From: Shimia sp.
GTDB taxonomy: Bacteria > Pseudomonadota > Alphaproteobacteria > Rhodobacterales > Rhodobacteraceae
Assembly: GCA_024224295.1 (NCBI GenBank)
Contig: JAAENN010000177.1
Span: 64,079-128,078, forward strand
Direction: 5' to 3'
DNA length: 64,000 nucleotides
The first letter of the stretch is position 1. Every line of letters begins with the position of its first letter. The position numbers and the translations under genes are program-made. Shown piece by piece: positions 16,324 to 24,800 of the stretch. Below the pieces are notes generated by a model. The model had not been told where the DNA came from and searched no databases. It saw only the letters and a program-made list of their open reading frames with translations.

Positions 16324-17676
16324 ATGTTTGATCAGAGTATTGGCAGCCGCCGAAAGATGGCCATCATTGGCGGCGGAATTTCCGGCATGTCGGCGGCCTA
16401 TTACCTTTCTGAGCATCATGATGTGACCCTCATCGAAGCAGCACCGTGTCTGGGAGGACATGCACGCACAGTTATTGCAGGTAAAAACGGTGATCAACCG
16501 GTCGATACCGGCTTTATCGTGTTCAACTATGCCACGTACCCACATTTGACACGCTTGTTCGAAGAGTTGGATGTTCCCGTCGCGAAAAGTGAAATGAGCT
16601 TCGGCGCCTCGATCAACGATGGCTGGTTGGAATATGGCCTCAACAGTCTAAAGGCCATCTCAGCGCAAAAGCGCAATCTTCTGCGGCCCAAGTTTTACGG
16701 CATGATCCGGGACATTTTAAAATTCGGAAAATATGCAGAGACCGCTGCAAATACTGACGACATCACAATTGGCGAACTTGTGGATCAACTCAAGCTTGGC
16801 ACTTGGTTCCGTGACAACTATATGATGCCAATGTGTGGTGCGATATGGTCTACGCCCATTGCAGACATTGACCAATTTCCAGCTAAATCTTTGGTGCAAT
16901 TTTTCAAGAATCACGCCCTGTTGGCAGGCAGCAAGCCGCATCAATGGTGGACCGTAGATGGTGGCAGCATTGAGTATGTGCGCCGCTTGGAGTCCGCTAT
17001 GATCCGTCGGGGCGTTTCAATCCAAACCAGTGCACCTGTCACAAGCGTGTTGCGTGGCATGCTTGATGGGCGCCAGACACCCGGCGTGCAGGTGACAACG
17101 GAAGGCACTAAGGTCCAGGAATTCGATGATATCGTTTTTGCATGTCATTCGGATCAGGCCTTGGCAATCCTAGGGGATCAGGCCACCACGGCAGAGCGAG
17201 CAGCCTTGTCCGTGATCCGGTACCAACCCAACCGGGCCGTCCTTCACCGCGACGAGAGCGTGATGCCAAAAGCACGGAATTGTTGGTCCAGCTGGTCCTA
17301 CCGCTCCCAAAATGGCGCGATTGGTCTTAGCTATTGGATGAACCGGCTGCAAAACATCGATGAGAGTGACCCGCTGTTTGTCACGCTGAACCCAACGTCG
17401 GAAATTCCTGAGGAACTGGTTTATGACGATGTGACCTTTGCGCACCCGGTCTTCGACAAGGCGGCGATCAAGGCCCAAAAAGACATCACCGACATGCAGG
17501 GTCTCAATCGAACCTGGTTCGCAGGCGCCTACAACCGTCATGGCTTCCACGAGGACGGCATTGCCAGCGCTATGGCGGTGGTTGATCTGATCGGGGCGCA
17601 GCAAGTTGCATTACCAGCGGATGTGACACAAGCCGGTGGAGCCGCAAACGGAACCTGGTTGCGCGACGCAGGCTGA
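16324..17676 (+). CDS. FAD-dependent amine-oxidase-like oxidoreductase (RpoE cluster)
   Basis: 450-aa flavoprotein with the dinucleotide-binding GGGISG at residues 16-21, an Asp/Glu-rich second strand (VTLIEAAPCLGGHART) and the FAD motif at the C terminus (TWFAGAYNRHGFHEDGIASA). It belongs to the COG2907 group usually encoded next to DUF1365 proteins. In Rhodobacter a flavoprotein of the RpoE regulon acts as a desaturase of methylated phospholipid acyl chains in furan fatty acid synthesis; an equivalent role here is inferred only. First gene of a three-gene unit with the GPH transporter and DUF3833 gene. Confidence 0.85.
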   Translation: MFDQSIGSRRKMAIIGGGISGMSAAYYLSEHHDVTLIEAAPCLGGHARTVIAGKNGDQPVDTGFIVFNYATYPHLTRLFEELDVPVAKSEMSFGASINDGWLEYGLNSLKAISAQKRNLLRPKFYGMIRDILKFGKYAETAANTDDITIGELVDQLKLGTWFRDNYMMPMCGAIWSTPIADIDQFPAKSLVQFFKNHALLAGSKPHQWWTVDGGSIEYVRRLESAMIRRGVSIQTSAPVTSVLRGMLDGRQTPGVQVTTEGTKVQEFDDIVFACHSDQALAILGDQATTAERAALSVIRYQPNRAVLHRDESVMPKARNCWSSWSYRSQNGAIGLSYWMNRLQNIDESDPLFVTLNPTSEIPEELVYDDVTFAHPVFDKAAIKAQKDITDMQGLNRTWFAGAYNRHGFHEDGIASAMAVVDLIGAQQVALPADVTQAGGAANGTWLRDAG

Positions 17677-17678
17677 CA

Positions 17679-18926
17679 GTGTCTTCTCCAAAACAGCATA
17701 CCTATGGCTATCCACGGGTCAGCCTTTACGCTCTGATGCTCGCGGCTGCAGGAATCCCACTTTATATCCATCTGCCGCGTTTTGTATCTGTGGAATTGGG
17801 CATTGGCTTAGCTGCGCTAGGTAGCCTTCTGTTGGCGTTGCGGGTGATTGATCTGGTGCAGGACCCGCTCATCGGCTGGGCCATAGATCGCTTCCCCAAG
17901 GCGCAAAGCGTCTTTGCCCTCAGCGCTGCCACAGGATTGGCGGTCGGCTTTCCATTGCTGTTTTCTGTCACTGGACAGGGTGGCATGCTTCGGCTGACAG
18001 CTGTGCTTGTACTGCTGTTTTCTGCTTATAGCCTTGGCATGATCCTCCTCTATGCCCGCAGTGCAACCTTGGCCAAGATACCGACCGCGCCGGAGCTCAT
18101 GCGTTTGGCGGCATGGCGCGAAGGTGGGATGCTTACGGGCGTCATAATTGCCGCCATGCTTCCTGCGGTTTTGGTGGGTATGGGCGCAGCGGGCGACGGC
18201 TATGGCGCATTCGGCTGGGCTCTGGGCGGCGTGTCCTTGGTGGCCGCCGTGATCAGCTACCCGATCTGGCGGCGCCCTGTGATCAAAGGTAATAAGCCGT
18301 CTCTGCAAGGATTGGCGCGGGCGGGGGCCCTAAAGCTTTTGGTGTTGGCATTGATCAACAGCTTGCCAGTCGCGATCACCTCTACTCTGTTTCTCTTTTT
18401 TGTTGAGGATCGCTTGATGCTGGCAGGGCAGGCGGGGCCGCTGCTGGTGCTCTTCTTCCTTTCTGCGGGTTTAAGCGTGCCGCTCTGGACGCGACTAGCT
18501 AACCGCACGGGTGGCCGGACCGCGCTGCTCATTGCCATGCCGCTGGCGATTGGCAGCTTTGTGGGGGCTGCTTTCTTGGCCCCCGGACAACTGGCGGGCT
18601 TCGCGGTAATCTGTTTGGCCTCCGGTGCCGCTCTGGGCGCGGATATGGTGATCCTTCCCGCGCTCTTCTCCGTATCACTCACAAATGCAGGGCTTAACGC
18701 AGCGTTGGCTTTTGGCATTTGGTCCTTTGCTGGAAAGCTGGCTCTCGCTCTGGCGGCATTTTTTGTATTGCCGCTTTTGCAGGTCGTCGGGTTCCAACCA
18801 GGCGGGGCCAATACGCCAAGTACGCTGACACTGCTGACCATCGCTTACGCTGTGGTGCCATGCGTGTTGAAACTTTTTGCGTTGGCCCTTGTGCTGACAT
18901 TGCCCACCAAGGAGGCAGTGGCATGA
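17679..18926 (+). CDS. Major facilitator transporter, GPH (MelB-like) family
   Basis: 415-aa inner-membrane protein with about 12 hydrophobic helices. The first cytoplasmic loop carries DLVQDPLIGWAIDRFP, matching the D-x-x-x-D-P-x-x-G signature of glycoside-pentoside-hexuronide cation symporters. GTG start 2 nt after the FAD gene; the end overlaps the DUF3833 gene by 4 bp. The tight coupling to stress-lipid genes argues that its cargo is not a sugar but something linked to membrane repair; this is inference. Confidence 0.85.
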   Translation: MSSPKQHTYGYPRVSLYALMLAAAGIPLYIHLPRFVSVELGIGLAALGSLLLALRVIDLVQDPLIGWAIDRFPKAQSVFALSAATGLAVGFPLLFSVTGQGGMLRLTAVLVLLFSAYSLGMILLYARSATLAKIPTAPELMRLAAWREGGMLTGVIIAAMLPAVLVGMGAAGDGYGAFGWALGGVSLVAAVISYPIWRRPVIKGNKPSLQGLARAGALKLLVLALINSLPVAITSTLFLFFVEDRLMLAGQAGPLLVLFFLSAGLSVPLWTRLANRTGGRTALLIAMPLAIGSFVGAAFLAPGQLAGFAVICLASGAALGADMVILPALFSVSLTNAGLNAALAFGIWSFAGKLALALAAFFVLPLLQVVGFQPGGANTPSTLTLLTIAYAVVPCVLKLFALALVLTLPTKEAVA

Positions 18927-19468
18927 AACTGTTCACACTTTTCCTGATGATGACACTCGGGTTGATCTATATGAAATCCCGTTTGTTTAGCTTTCGAGCA
19001 CAAACCGCGTCAGATTATGCAGGCCTGGGTCCAGCGATTTCCCTGCGCGAGCATCTAAACGGAGAAATTCTGTCGGAGGGCCTGATCTACGGTCCAAATG
19101 GTCGCGTGACCAACAGCTTTGTTGCCAAAATGGTTGGCCACTGGGAAGGCAACAAAGGTACGCTGAGCGAGGCGTTTACCTATTCCAATGGCAAACAACA
19201 GAACCGCAAATGGTTCCTGACCATGGGCAACGACAACCGCTTCACAGCAACGGCCGATGACATTGTTGGCGAGGCTACGGGCGAGGTGTCTGGCGCATCG
19301 ATCCGCATGGATTACACCATCATGCTGCCAGAGGATTCAGGCGGGCACAAACTCAACGTCACTGATTGGCTCTATCTGACCGAAAGCGGCGTGATCATGA
19401 ACCGCTCGGAAATGCGCAAATTCGGGCTGAAGGTGGCGGAACTGGTCGCAACCATGCGGCCACAGTAA
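18923..19468 (+). CDS. DUF3833 family protein
   Basis: 181-aa protein with an N-terminal hydrophobic segment (MKLFTLFLMMTLGLIYM) that may be a signal or anchor, then a beta-rich domain with the family's pattern L-x-G-x-I-L-S-E-G-L-I-Y-G-P-x-G-R and HWEGNKGTLSE. Its ATG overlaps the transporter stop and is preceded by AAGGAGG inside that gene. DUF3833 proteins commonly accompany DUF1365 and FAD oxidoreductase genes. Function unknown, probably periplasmic or membrane-facing. Confidence 0.82.
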   Translation: MKLFTLFLMMTLGLIYMKSRLFSFRAQTASDYAGLGPAISLREHLNGEILSEGLIYGPNGRVTNSFVAKMVGHWEGNKGTLSEAFTYSNGKQQNRKWFLTMGNDNRFTATADDIVGEATGEVSGASIRMDYTIMLPEDSGGHKLNVTDWLYLTESGVIMNRSEMRKFGLKVAELVATMRPQ

Positions 19469-19473
19469 CGCGC

Positions 19474-20088
19474 TTAGCCCTTCTTGGCACCGATCTTCGG
19501 CTCGGTGCCAATCCGCAGGCGGGAGATGTTTTCGTGATGGCGGGCAAAGACAATCACCGCCAGCAGAACCGCCAGAGTAACCGCGCTGCTATAGCCCAAA
19601 ATCAGCATCCAGACCGCGCTGGATGCCGCAGCTACCAAAGCTGACAGCGACGAAATACGGCTCACCGCCGCTGTCGCCAGCCAAGTCAAACAGCAGGCAA
19701 TGCCGACCGGCCACGCCAGTGCGAGCATGAGACCCAAAAAGGTCGCAACCCCTTTGCCACCTTTGAATTTAAGCCACACAGGATAGCAGTGGCCCAAAAA
19801 GGCCATCAGCCCTGCCACCTGCGCCGCGTCTTCACTGGCCATGGCGCGCGCGATCAACACGGCAACCGCACCTTTGCCGCCATCCAGGATCAGGGTCAGC
19901 GCCGCGGCTTTCTTGCTACCAGTGCGCAATACGTTGGTGGCGCCAATGTTCCCAGAGCCGATCTCGCGCAGATTGCCCAGTCCCATGACCTTGGACAAGA
20001 CCATGCCAAACGGGATCGATCCCAACACATAGCCAATAACCGCCCAAAGCAGCAGGGCAGGCAACGCAGTTTCCAAGATGGGCATCAA
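19474..20088 (-). CDS. plsY: Glycerol-3-phosphate acyltransferase PlsY
   Basis: Inner-membrane enzyme that transfers acyl groups from acyl-phosphate to glycerol 3-phosphate, the first step of phospholipid synthesis. At 204 aa it has the three conserved loops: GSIPFGMVLSK, GSGNIGATNVLR-type loop (REIGSGNIGATNVLR) and KFKGGKGVATFLG. Hydrophobic helices separate them. Last gene of the pyrB operon; start overlaps pyrC' by 4 bp. Confidence 0.95.
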   Translation of the reverse strand: MMPILETALPALLLWAVIGYVLGSIPFGMVLSKVMGLGNLREIGSGNIGATNVLRTGSKKAAALTLILDGGKGAVAVLIARAMASEDAAQVAGLMAFLGHCYPVWLKFKGGKGVATFLGLMLALAWPVGIACCLTWLATAAVSRISSLSALVAAASSAVWMLILGYSSAVTLAVLLAVIVFARHHENISRLRIGTEPKIGAKKG

Positions 20089-21359
20089 TCTCTCCGGTAA
20101 ACGGCCGCTCCGGCCACGTAAGTTGCCAGCACCTTACCCTGCAGGCGGGCGCCGTCAAACGGCGTGTTTTTGGATTTGGATTTCAGCTTGAACCGGTCCA
20201 GCACAAATGGTGCATCCGCATCAAAAAGCACCAGATCTGCAGGCGCACCCGCGTCCAACCGGCCGCTTGCCAGTCCCAGTCGTTTGGCCGGGTTTAGCGC
20301 CATGGCGCGGAATAGTTCCGGCAGAGTCAAATCGCCGTTGTGATAGAGCCGCAGCGCCGCAGGCAGCAGGGTTTCCAATCCCACCGCACCAGAGGCCGCT
20401 TCCTCAAACGGCAGGCGCTTGCTCTCTTCATCCTGCGGCGTGTGCATCGAGGAAATTGTGTCAATCAACCCGGATTTCACCGCGTCGATCAGCGCCAAAC
20501 GATCCGCTTCCGCGCGCAGCGGCGGCTTGATTTTGAAAAACGTCCGGTAATCCGCCACGTCCAACTCGTTCAGTGTCAGGTGGTGGATCGAGGTCCCCGC
20601 AGTCACATCCAGCCCGTTTTTCTTGGCGCGTTCCAGCGCGGGCAGGGCGCGGGCGGCGGTGATTTGGTCAGCGTGATATGTCGCGCCGGTCATTTCCACC
20701 AATGCCATGTCACGGTCCAGCCCCATGCGCTCCGCCATCGGCGACACCGATGGCAAACCGCGTAAAGCCGCAAACTTGCCCGCCGTGGCCGCCGCGCCTT
20801 TGGACAGACCTGGCTCCTGTGGGTGCGCAATCACCAACGCGCCGCAAGACCGCGCATAGCTCAACGCGCGCGAAAACACCTTGGGGTCTGTCACCACGTG
20901 ATCACAATCGGTAAAGGCCACCGCGCCCGCGTCCAGCAGAAAGCCGATCTCCGTCATTTCTTTGCCGTCGCGGCCTTTGGTCAGCGCCGCCATGGGCAGT
21001 ACGTTCACCGGCGCAGCCTCATTGGCGCGGCGTTCGACAAATTCCAGCACCTCAGGCGTGTCAATCGCTGGCAACGTGTCAGGGCGCGTGACCATCGTGG
21101 TGACCCCACCCGCCGCCGCCGCTGCGCCCGCAGATTTGTAACTCTCCTTATGGCGTTCACCCGGCTCACAGACCTTCACGCCAATGTCCACAATCCCTGG
21201 GGCCAGACATTTGCCGCCGCAATCGACAACCTCATCCGCCTGTGGCGCGGCTTCATGGCCCAGCTCGGCAATCGCGCCATCTGCCACCAAAACCCACCCA
21301 AGGGCGTCGCTGTCCTTGGCCGGATCAATCAAACGGGCGTTTGTGAAGAGCGTGCTCAT
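20085..21359 (-). CDS. Non-catalytic dihydroorotase homologue PyrC'
   Basis: 424-aa amidohydrolase-fold protein resembling dihydroorotase, but the active site is damaged. The H-x-H metal motif after PGIVD reads Gly60-Val-Lys62, and the motif T-D-H-A-P-H that supplies the catalytic Asp reads S-M-H-T-P-Q near residue 310. Two later histidines (IAHPQEP, SIHHLTL) remain. This is the pattern of PyrC'/PyrX proteins, which do not hydrolyse dihydroorotate but scaffold active PyrB in a large complex. It is encoded in one operon with pyrB, as expected; a true pyrC must exist elsewhere. Annotation as an active dihydroorotase would be wrong. Confidence 0.88.
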   Translation of the reverse strand: MSTLFTNARLIDPAKDSDALGWVLVADGAIAELGHEAAPQADEVVDCGGKCLAPGIVDIGVKVCEPGERHKESYKSAGAAAAAGGVTTMVTRPDTLPAIDTPEVLEFVERRANEAAPVNVLPMAALTKGRDGKEMTEIGFLLDAGAVAFTDCDHVVTDPKVFSRALSYARSCGALVIAHPQEPGLSKGAAATAGKFAALRGLPSVSPMAERMGLDRDMALVEMTGATYHADQITAARALPALERAKKNGLDVTAGTSIHHLTLNELDVADYRTFFKIKPPLRAEADRLALIDAVKSGLIDTISSMHTPQDEESKRLPFEEAASGAVGLETLLPAALRLYHNGDLTLPELFRAMALNPAKRLGLASGRLDAGAPADLVLFDADAPFVLDRFKLKSKSKNTPFDGARLQGKVLATYVAGAAVYRRD

Positions 21360-21820
21360 TGTAGGTGCCTTTCGATGGCGGTTTTGAGGGTTTGAGGGTT
21401 GGGCAATCCAGTAATTATGAGCCCGTCTGCCAACTTGGAGCCTTTCACCTTCAGGGCGTCATAGCTTGCCGTGATCTCGGTTACTGCCTGATGCGTTAGT
21501 TGATCACCATTTGGGAGCAGTGTTCTCCGGTTTGTCACGACAACGGGCCGTTCAAAAACACCTCGTGTGAGCTTTCTATGAAGGCGTGCGGCAAGAGGGG
21601 TGATCCCAAGCGCAATTATCAAAAAAGTCAAAATGTGAAGCGCGGATCTGTCGAGCATGTCTTCTGGTAACAGATCGACCACAAAGAAATAGTAGAGCAG
21701 GCATGCGACACACATAATTGCGTAAAGCACGTAAGCCGCTCGTATGTTGTAGCTTTGGTTTTGAGCAAAGACGATGCTTTCCCCATCGTCTAAATCGTAA
21801 CCATACAAATCGTCGTTCAT
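21356..21820 (-). CDS. Membrane protein with a C-terminal PH-like domain (pyr operon)
   Basis: 154-aa protein not recognised as a named family. Two hydrophobic helices (about residues 27-50 and 62-80) are followed by a soluble C-terminal part with RPVVVTNRRTLLPNGD, a pattern typical of bacterial pleckstrin-homology (bPH2) domains. ATG at 21820 is chosen over a GTG 12 nt upstream. It overlaps pyrC' by 4 bp and is the second of two adjacent PH-like genes, which may form a hetero-oligomer at the membrane. Confidence 0.7.
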   Translation of the reverse strand: MNDDLYGYDLDDGESIVFAQNQSYNIRAAYVLYAIMCVACLLYYFFVVDLLPEDMLDRSALHILTFLIIALGITPLAARLHRKLTRGVFERPVVVTNRRTLLPNGDQLTHQAVTEITASYDALKVKGSKLADGLIITGLPNPQTLKTAIERHLQ

Positions 21821-21824
21821 GACG

Positions 21825-22256
21825 TTATGCACCTTTCACGCGCTCAATTGCGGCCATAGCGGCCTGTGGGTCCGCTTGGTATTTGATCAGGTGCTTGTCG
21901 CCATTTTTCGTGACCACCTGCACAAAGCTGCCCAGTTTGTTCAACTCGGCAATATTGGTGAGCGCAATCGCCCGCCCACCGGGACCAAGCAGCCGCTGGT
22001 TGGTCAAATCCCAGCGAACGGCCAATTCATCGGACATCAGGTAGCCAGCGCGCACCACGACGGCGGCCAAGCCGCCCACGGCACCAGTCCATACATAGGG
22101 ATTTCCTAAAGCCCAAAGGATGCCCATCCCCGCCGCCATGGCACCTGCCGCGATCCAGGTATTAGTGCGGATGTAGCTGCTGCGGTCCCCCTGAAAACCC
22201 TCCAATACGGTCTCGCCGTCCAAAAGCTCTGCAGTGGGTGTCAAAAGGTCAGGCAT
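21825..22256 (-). CDS. Membrane protein with a bPH2-like domain (pyr operon)
   Basis: 143 aa. Two hydrophobic segments (about residues 32-50 and 54-72) followed by DELAVRWDLTNQRLLGPGGRAIALTNI-like beta strands, the usual arrangement of bPH2-domain proteins. The ATG at 22256 overlaps the stop codon of the preceding gene (TGATG), indicating coupled translation. The function is unknown; the position suggests a partner of the adjacent PH-like protein. Confidence 0.7.
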   Translation of the reverse strand: MPDLLTPTAELLDGETVLEGFQGDRSSYIRTNTWIAAGAMAAGMGILWALGNPYVWTGAVGGLAAVVVRAGYLMSDELAVRWDLTNQRLLGPGGRAIALTNIAELNKLGSFVQVVTKNGDKHLIKYQADPQAAMAAIERVKGA

Positions 22257-22822
22257 CACAAAATCCAGAACAGCAGCACGCCCAGAACGAGCGCAACAAA
22301 GGGTAGGGCCACGAGGGCCAGCAAGAGTGTCATATGTGGGTTGGAGGAAAGAGCAGGGGGCGTTTCACCACCCGTAGGGCCAGGGCCAGGGCCTTTGGCG
22401 CTGGCGTCGGGCAGGAGTTCAAAATGCACTGGCGCACCGTCTTCCTTGTAGGTGCCGATCCAGCGCAGCGGCGCTTTGGGCGTTAGTGTCTGCGCCACGC
22501 CGCCAAAGGCCGCTGACAGCACAACCAGAATCCAGCCTTTTTGCGCAGCCAAGCGGGCCGCGTCCTCATCCACGTCCTTTTGTGCAATGCCAAGCCCCTC
22601 GACCATGTATCCAGTCAATCCGAGGTCTTCGAGATCGATGACGTCAAAAAGCTCAATGAAGTCTTCGTCTAAAAAGCTAAACCCAAGCGCATCATCCAAT
22701 GGCCATTCGGCCAACTCTCCGTCTGAGTTGATTTTGGCGCTGCGGAAGTTTTCGATCTCATCACCGGGCAAATCCACCGCGAAGAGACGCACCAAGCCAC
22801 GTTCAGAGGAAGAAACCTGCAC
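22256..22822 (-). CDS. Uncharacterised protein with C-terminal membrane anchor (pyr operon)
   Basis: 188 aa. Residues 1-90 are acidic and soluble, a hydrophobic stretch (GWILVVLSAAFGGVAQTL) lies near 95-112, a Gly/Pro-rich linker follows, and residues 164-188 form a clear C-terminal transmembrane helix. It starts with GTG, supported by a GGAGG ribosome binding site that lies inside the last codons of the small gene before it. I do not recognise the family. Confidence 0.7.
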   Translation of the reverse strand: MQVSSSERGLVRLFAVDLPGDEIENFRSAKINSDGELAEWPLDDALGFSFLDEDFIELFDVIDLEDLGLTGYMVEGLGIAQKDVDEDAARLAAQKGWILVVLSAAFGGVAQTLTPKAPLRWIGTYKEDGAPVHFELLPDASAKGPGPGPTGGETPPALSSNPHMTLLLALVALPFVALVLGVLLFWIL

Positions 22823-22827
22823 GTGCC

Positions 22828-22932
22828 TTAACCTCCGATCCAGATCATCAAGCCAACAAACGCAAACATCACCAACAGCGCCACGGTTGCGACCATACCT
22901 GACATGCGTGGGTCTTTTGGATCTTCGCTCAT
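22828..22932 (-). CDS. 34-aa single-pass membrane peptide (pyr operon)
   Basis: A very short gene, too small for usual gene callers. It starts with [14 protein letters not shown], a hydrophilic acidic head, then about 20 hydrophobic residues ([19 protein letters not shown]) ending in Gly-Gly. The ATG overlaps the pyrB stop by 4 bp (ATGA), and its last codons carry the ribosome binding site of the next gene. This tight packing on both sides is the main evidence that it is translated. Function unknown; it may be a small subunit of a membrane complex formed with the neighbouring operon products. Confidence 0.7.
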   Translation of the reverse strand: MSEDPKDPRMSGMVATVALLVMFAFVGLMIWIGG

Positions 22933-23882
22933 GCCATCACCTCTGTCTGTCGGGAGGCGCGCAAGTTGCGCGCCAACAGGTCCATCGCTGCCATGCGCAC
23001 GGCCACGCCCATTTCCACCTGTTCCTGAATGACTGAGCGGTTGATGTCGTCGGCAATCTCGCCATCAATCTCCACGCCGCGATTCATCGGGCCGGGGTGC
23101 ATCACGATCGCATCATCTTTGGCATGGGCCAGTTTGGCCGCGTCCAGACCATAACGGTGATAATACTCTCGCTCTGACGGGATAAATCCGCCGTCCATGC
23201 GCTCTTTCTGAAGGCGCAGCATCATCACCACGTCCACATCTTTGAGGCCTTCTTCCATGTCCTCATAAATCTCTGCGCCAAACTCGGCGAAGTTGCCGGG
23301 CACCAATGTCGGTGGCCCGATCAGGCGCACGCGGTTTTCCATTTTGCCGAGCAGGATCAGGTTGGAACGCGCCACACGGCTGTGGGCGATGTCCCCGCAA
23401 ATTGCGATGTTTAGGCGGTGCAACCGACCTTTGGCGCGGCGTATGGTCAGCGCATCAAGCAGCGCCTGCGTCGGATGTTCATGGCGCCCGTCACCAGCGT
23501 TCAGCACAGCGCAATTCACCTTCTGCGCCAGGAGATCCACCGCGCCAGAATGCGGATGGCGAACAACCAACAGGTCGGGGTGCATCGCGTTAAGCGTCAT
23601 CGCTGTATCGATCAGCGTTTCGCCCTTTTTGATCGAACTGGCCTGCATCGCCATGTTCATCACATCGGCACCAAGCCGCTTGCCGGCAATCTCAAAACTC
23701 GCCTGCGTGCGGGTGGAGTTCTCAAAGAACATGTTGATCTGCGTGAGACCCACCAGTGCATCGGAATGCTTCTGTGCGCGGCGGTTCTGATCGACGTATT
23801 GATCCGCAAGGTCCAGCACGGTGGTGATCTCTTCGGGCCGCAAAGGCTCGATCCCCAAAAGATGCTTGTGATCAAAGCGCAT
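22929..23882 (-). CDS. pyrB: Aspartate carbamoyltransferase catalytic subunit
   Basis: 317 aa; condenses carbamoyl phosphate with aspartate in pyrimidine synthesis. Carbamoyl-phosphate motif FFENSTRTQ near residue 50, [10 protein letters not shown], and the aspartate-binding R-x-Q in MLRLQKERM are intact. AAGGAG ribosome binding site 7 nt before the ATG. It heads a seven-gene operon that ends in pyrC' and plsY; by analogy with Pseudomonas it probably needs PyrC' for full activity. No pyrI regulatory gene is present. Confidence 0.96.
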   Translation of the reverse strand: MRFDHKHLLGIEPLRPEEITTVLDLADQYVDQNRRAQKHSDALVGLTQINMFFENSTRTQASFEIAGKRLGADVMNMAMQASSIKKGETLIDTAMTLNAMHPDLLVVRHPHSGAVDLLAQKVNCAVLNAGDGRHEHPTQALLDALTIRRAKGRLHRLNIAICGDIAHSRVARSNLILLGKMENRVRLIGPPTLVPGNFAEFGAEIYEDMEEGLKDVDVVMMLRLQKERMDGGFIPSEREYYHRYGLDAAKLAHAKDDAIVMHPGPMNRGVEIDGEIADDINRSVIQEQVEMGVAVRMAAMDLLARNLRASRQTEVMA

Positions 23883-24008
23883 GTGCTGCTCCTTTTGCCG
23901 AGATTGGACCGCTTATAAGAAGGGTGAAGGGGCGGGGCAAGCGCCGCTCTGCGCGATCTCCCACTTTGCGCTCTTTTGTCTGCTCCGCTACCGGTCTACT
24001 CTGCCGTC

Positions 24009-24800
24009 ATGGAATCGGCATTGGACTATCATACGGCGCGCGCCTTGCTAGAATGGCATGTGGAACTCGGCGCCACCGAAGCCATTCTGGACGCGCCTCT
24101 GGACCGCTATGAGGTGCCCAAAGAAGACCCTAAGAAAAAAGCCGCAGCCGCAAAGCCAGAGGCCCCTGTTGCGCCGGTGCGCCAACCCAAATTTGATCCG
24201 ATCGCGGAGGCTGAAAAGGCCGCAAAGGCCGCAGGGGATCTGGCCGCGCTGGAACAGGCTATGGCGCAGTTTGAGCATTGCACGCTCAAACGCGGCGCGC
24301 GCAAAATGGTCTTTGCTGATGGCAACCCCGCCGCGCGCGTGATGGTGCTTGGCGATGCGCCGGATCGGGACGAAGACCGCGAAGGCAAACCCTACATGGG
24401 CCGTACGGGTGCTTTGTTTGACAATATGTTTGCGGCGCTGGATATGGGCCGCGACGCGCCACTGAGCAAAAACGCGGTTTACATTGTGCCGGTTGTGCCA
24501 TGGCGGGCGCAGCGGGGCGGCGAAGTGCCGCCGTCGGTGCTTGCCATGATGCGGCCCTTTGTAGAGCGCCATGTGCAACTGGTCGCGCCCGATTTTATTG
24601 TGGTTATGGGCAATGCCGCTCTGGAATGCGTCACGGGCAAACGCGGCATCAGCCGGGCCCGTGGCGACTGGCAGGCCTTCTTTGATAAGCCGGCGCTGCC
24701 GATGATGAGCCCCTCGGATCTGTTGCGCCGTCCGGCGCTTAAGCGTGAGGCCTGGGCTGACCTGCTAAGCCTGAAAGCCAAACTGGACGCAACCAAATGA
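24009..24800 (+). CDS. Divergent family 4-type uracil-DNA glycosylase
   Basis: 263 aa; related to the thermostable-type uracil-DNA glycosylases that start base-excision repair. A low-complexity Lys/Ala/Pro-rich N-terminal extension (residues 35-80) precedes the domain. Motif 1, normally GEAPG, reads GDAPD (115-119), followed by GKPYMGRTGALFDNM. Motif 2, normally with HP before the aliphatic loop, reads MSPSDLLRRPALKREAW, so the His is Ser. Only one of the four cysteines that ligate the iron-sulfur cluster in thermophilic members is obvious (CTLKR). Activity may be reduced or altered. Overlaps the phosphoesterase gene by 4 bp. Confidence 0.75.
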   Translation: MESALDYHTARALLEWHVELGATEAILDAPLDRYEVPKEDPKKKAAAAKPEAPVAPVRQPKFDPIAEAEKAAKAAGDLAALEQAMAQFEHCTLKRGARKMVFADGNPAARVMVLGDAPDRDEDREGKPYMGRTGALFDNMFAALDMGRDAPLSKNAVYIVPVVPWRAQRGGEVPPSVLAMMRPFVERHVQLVAPDFIVVMGNAALECVTGKRGISRARGDWQAFFDKPALPMMSPSDLLRRPALKREAWADLLSLKAKLDATK

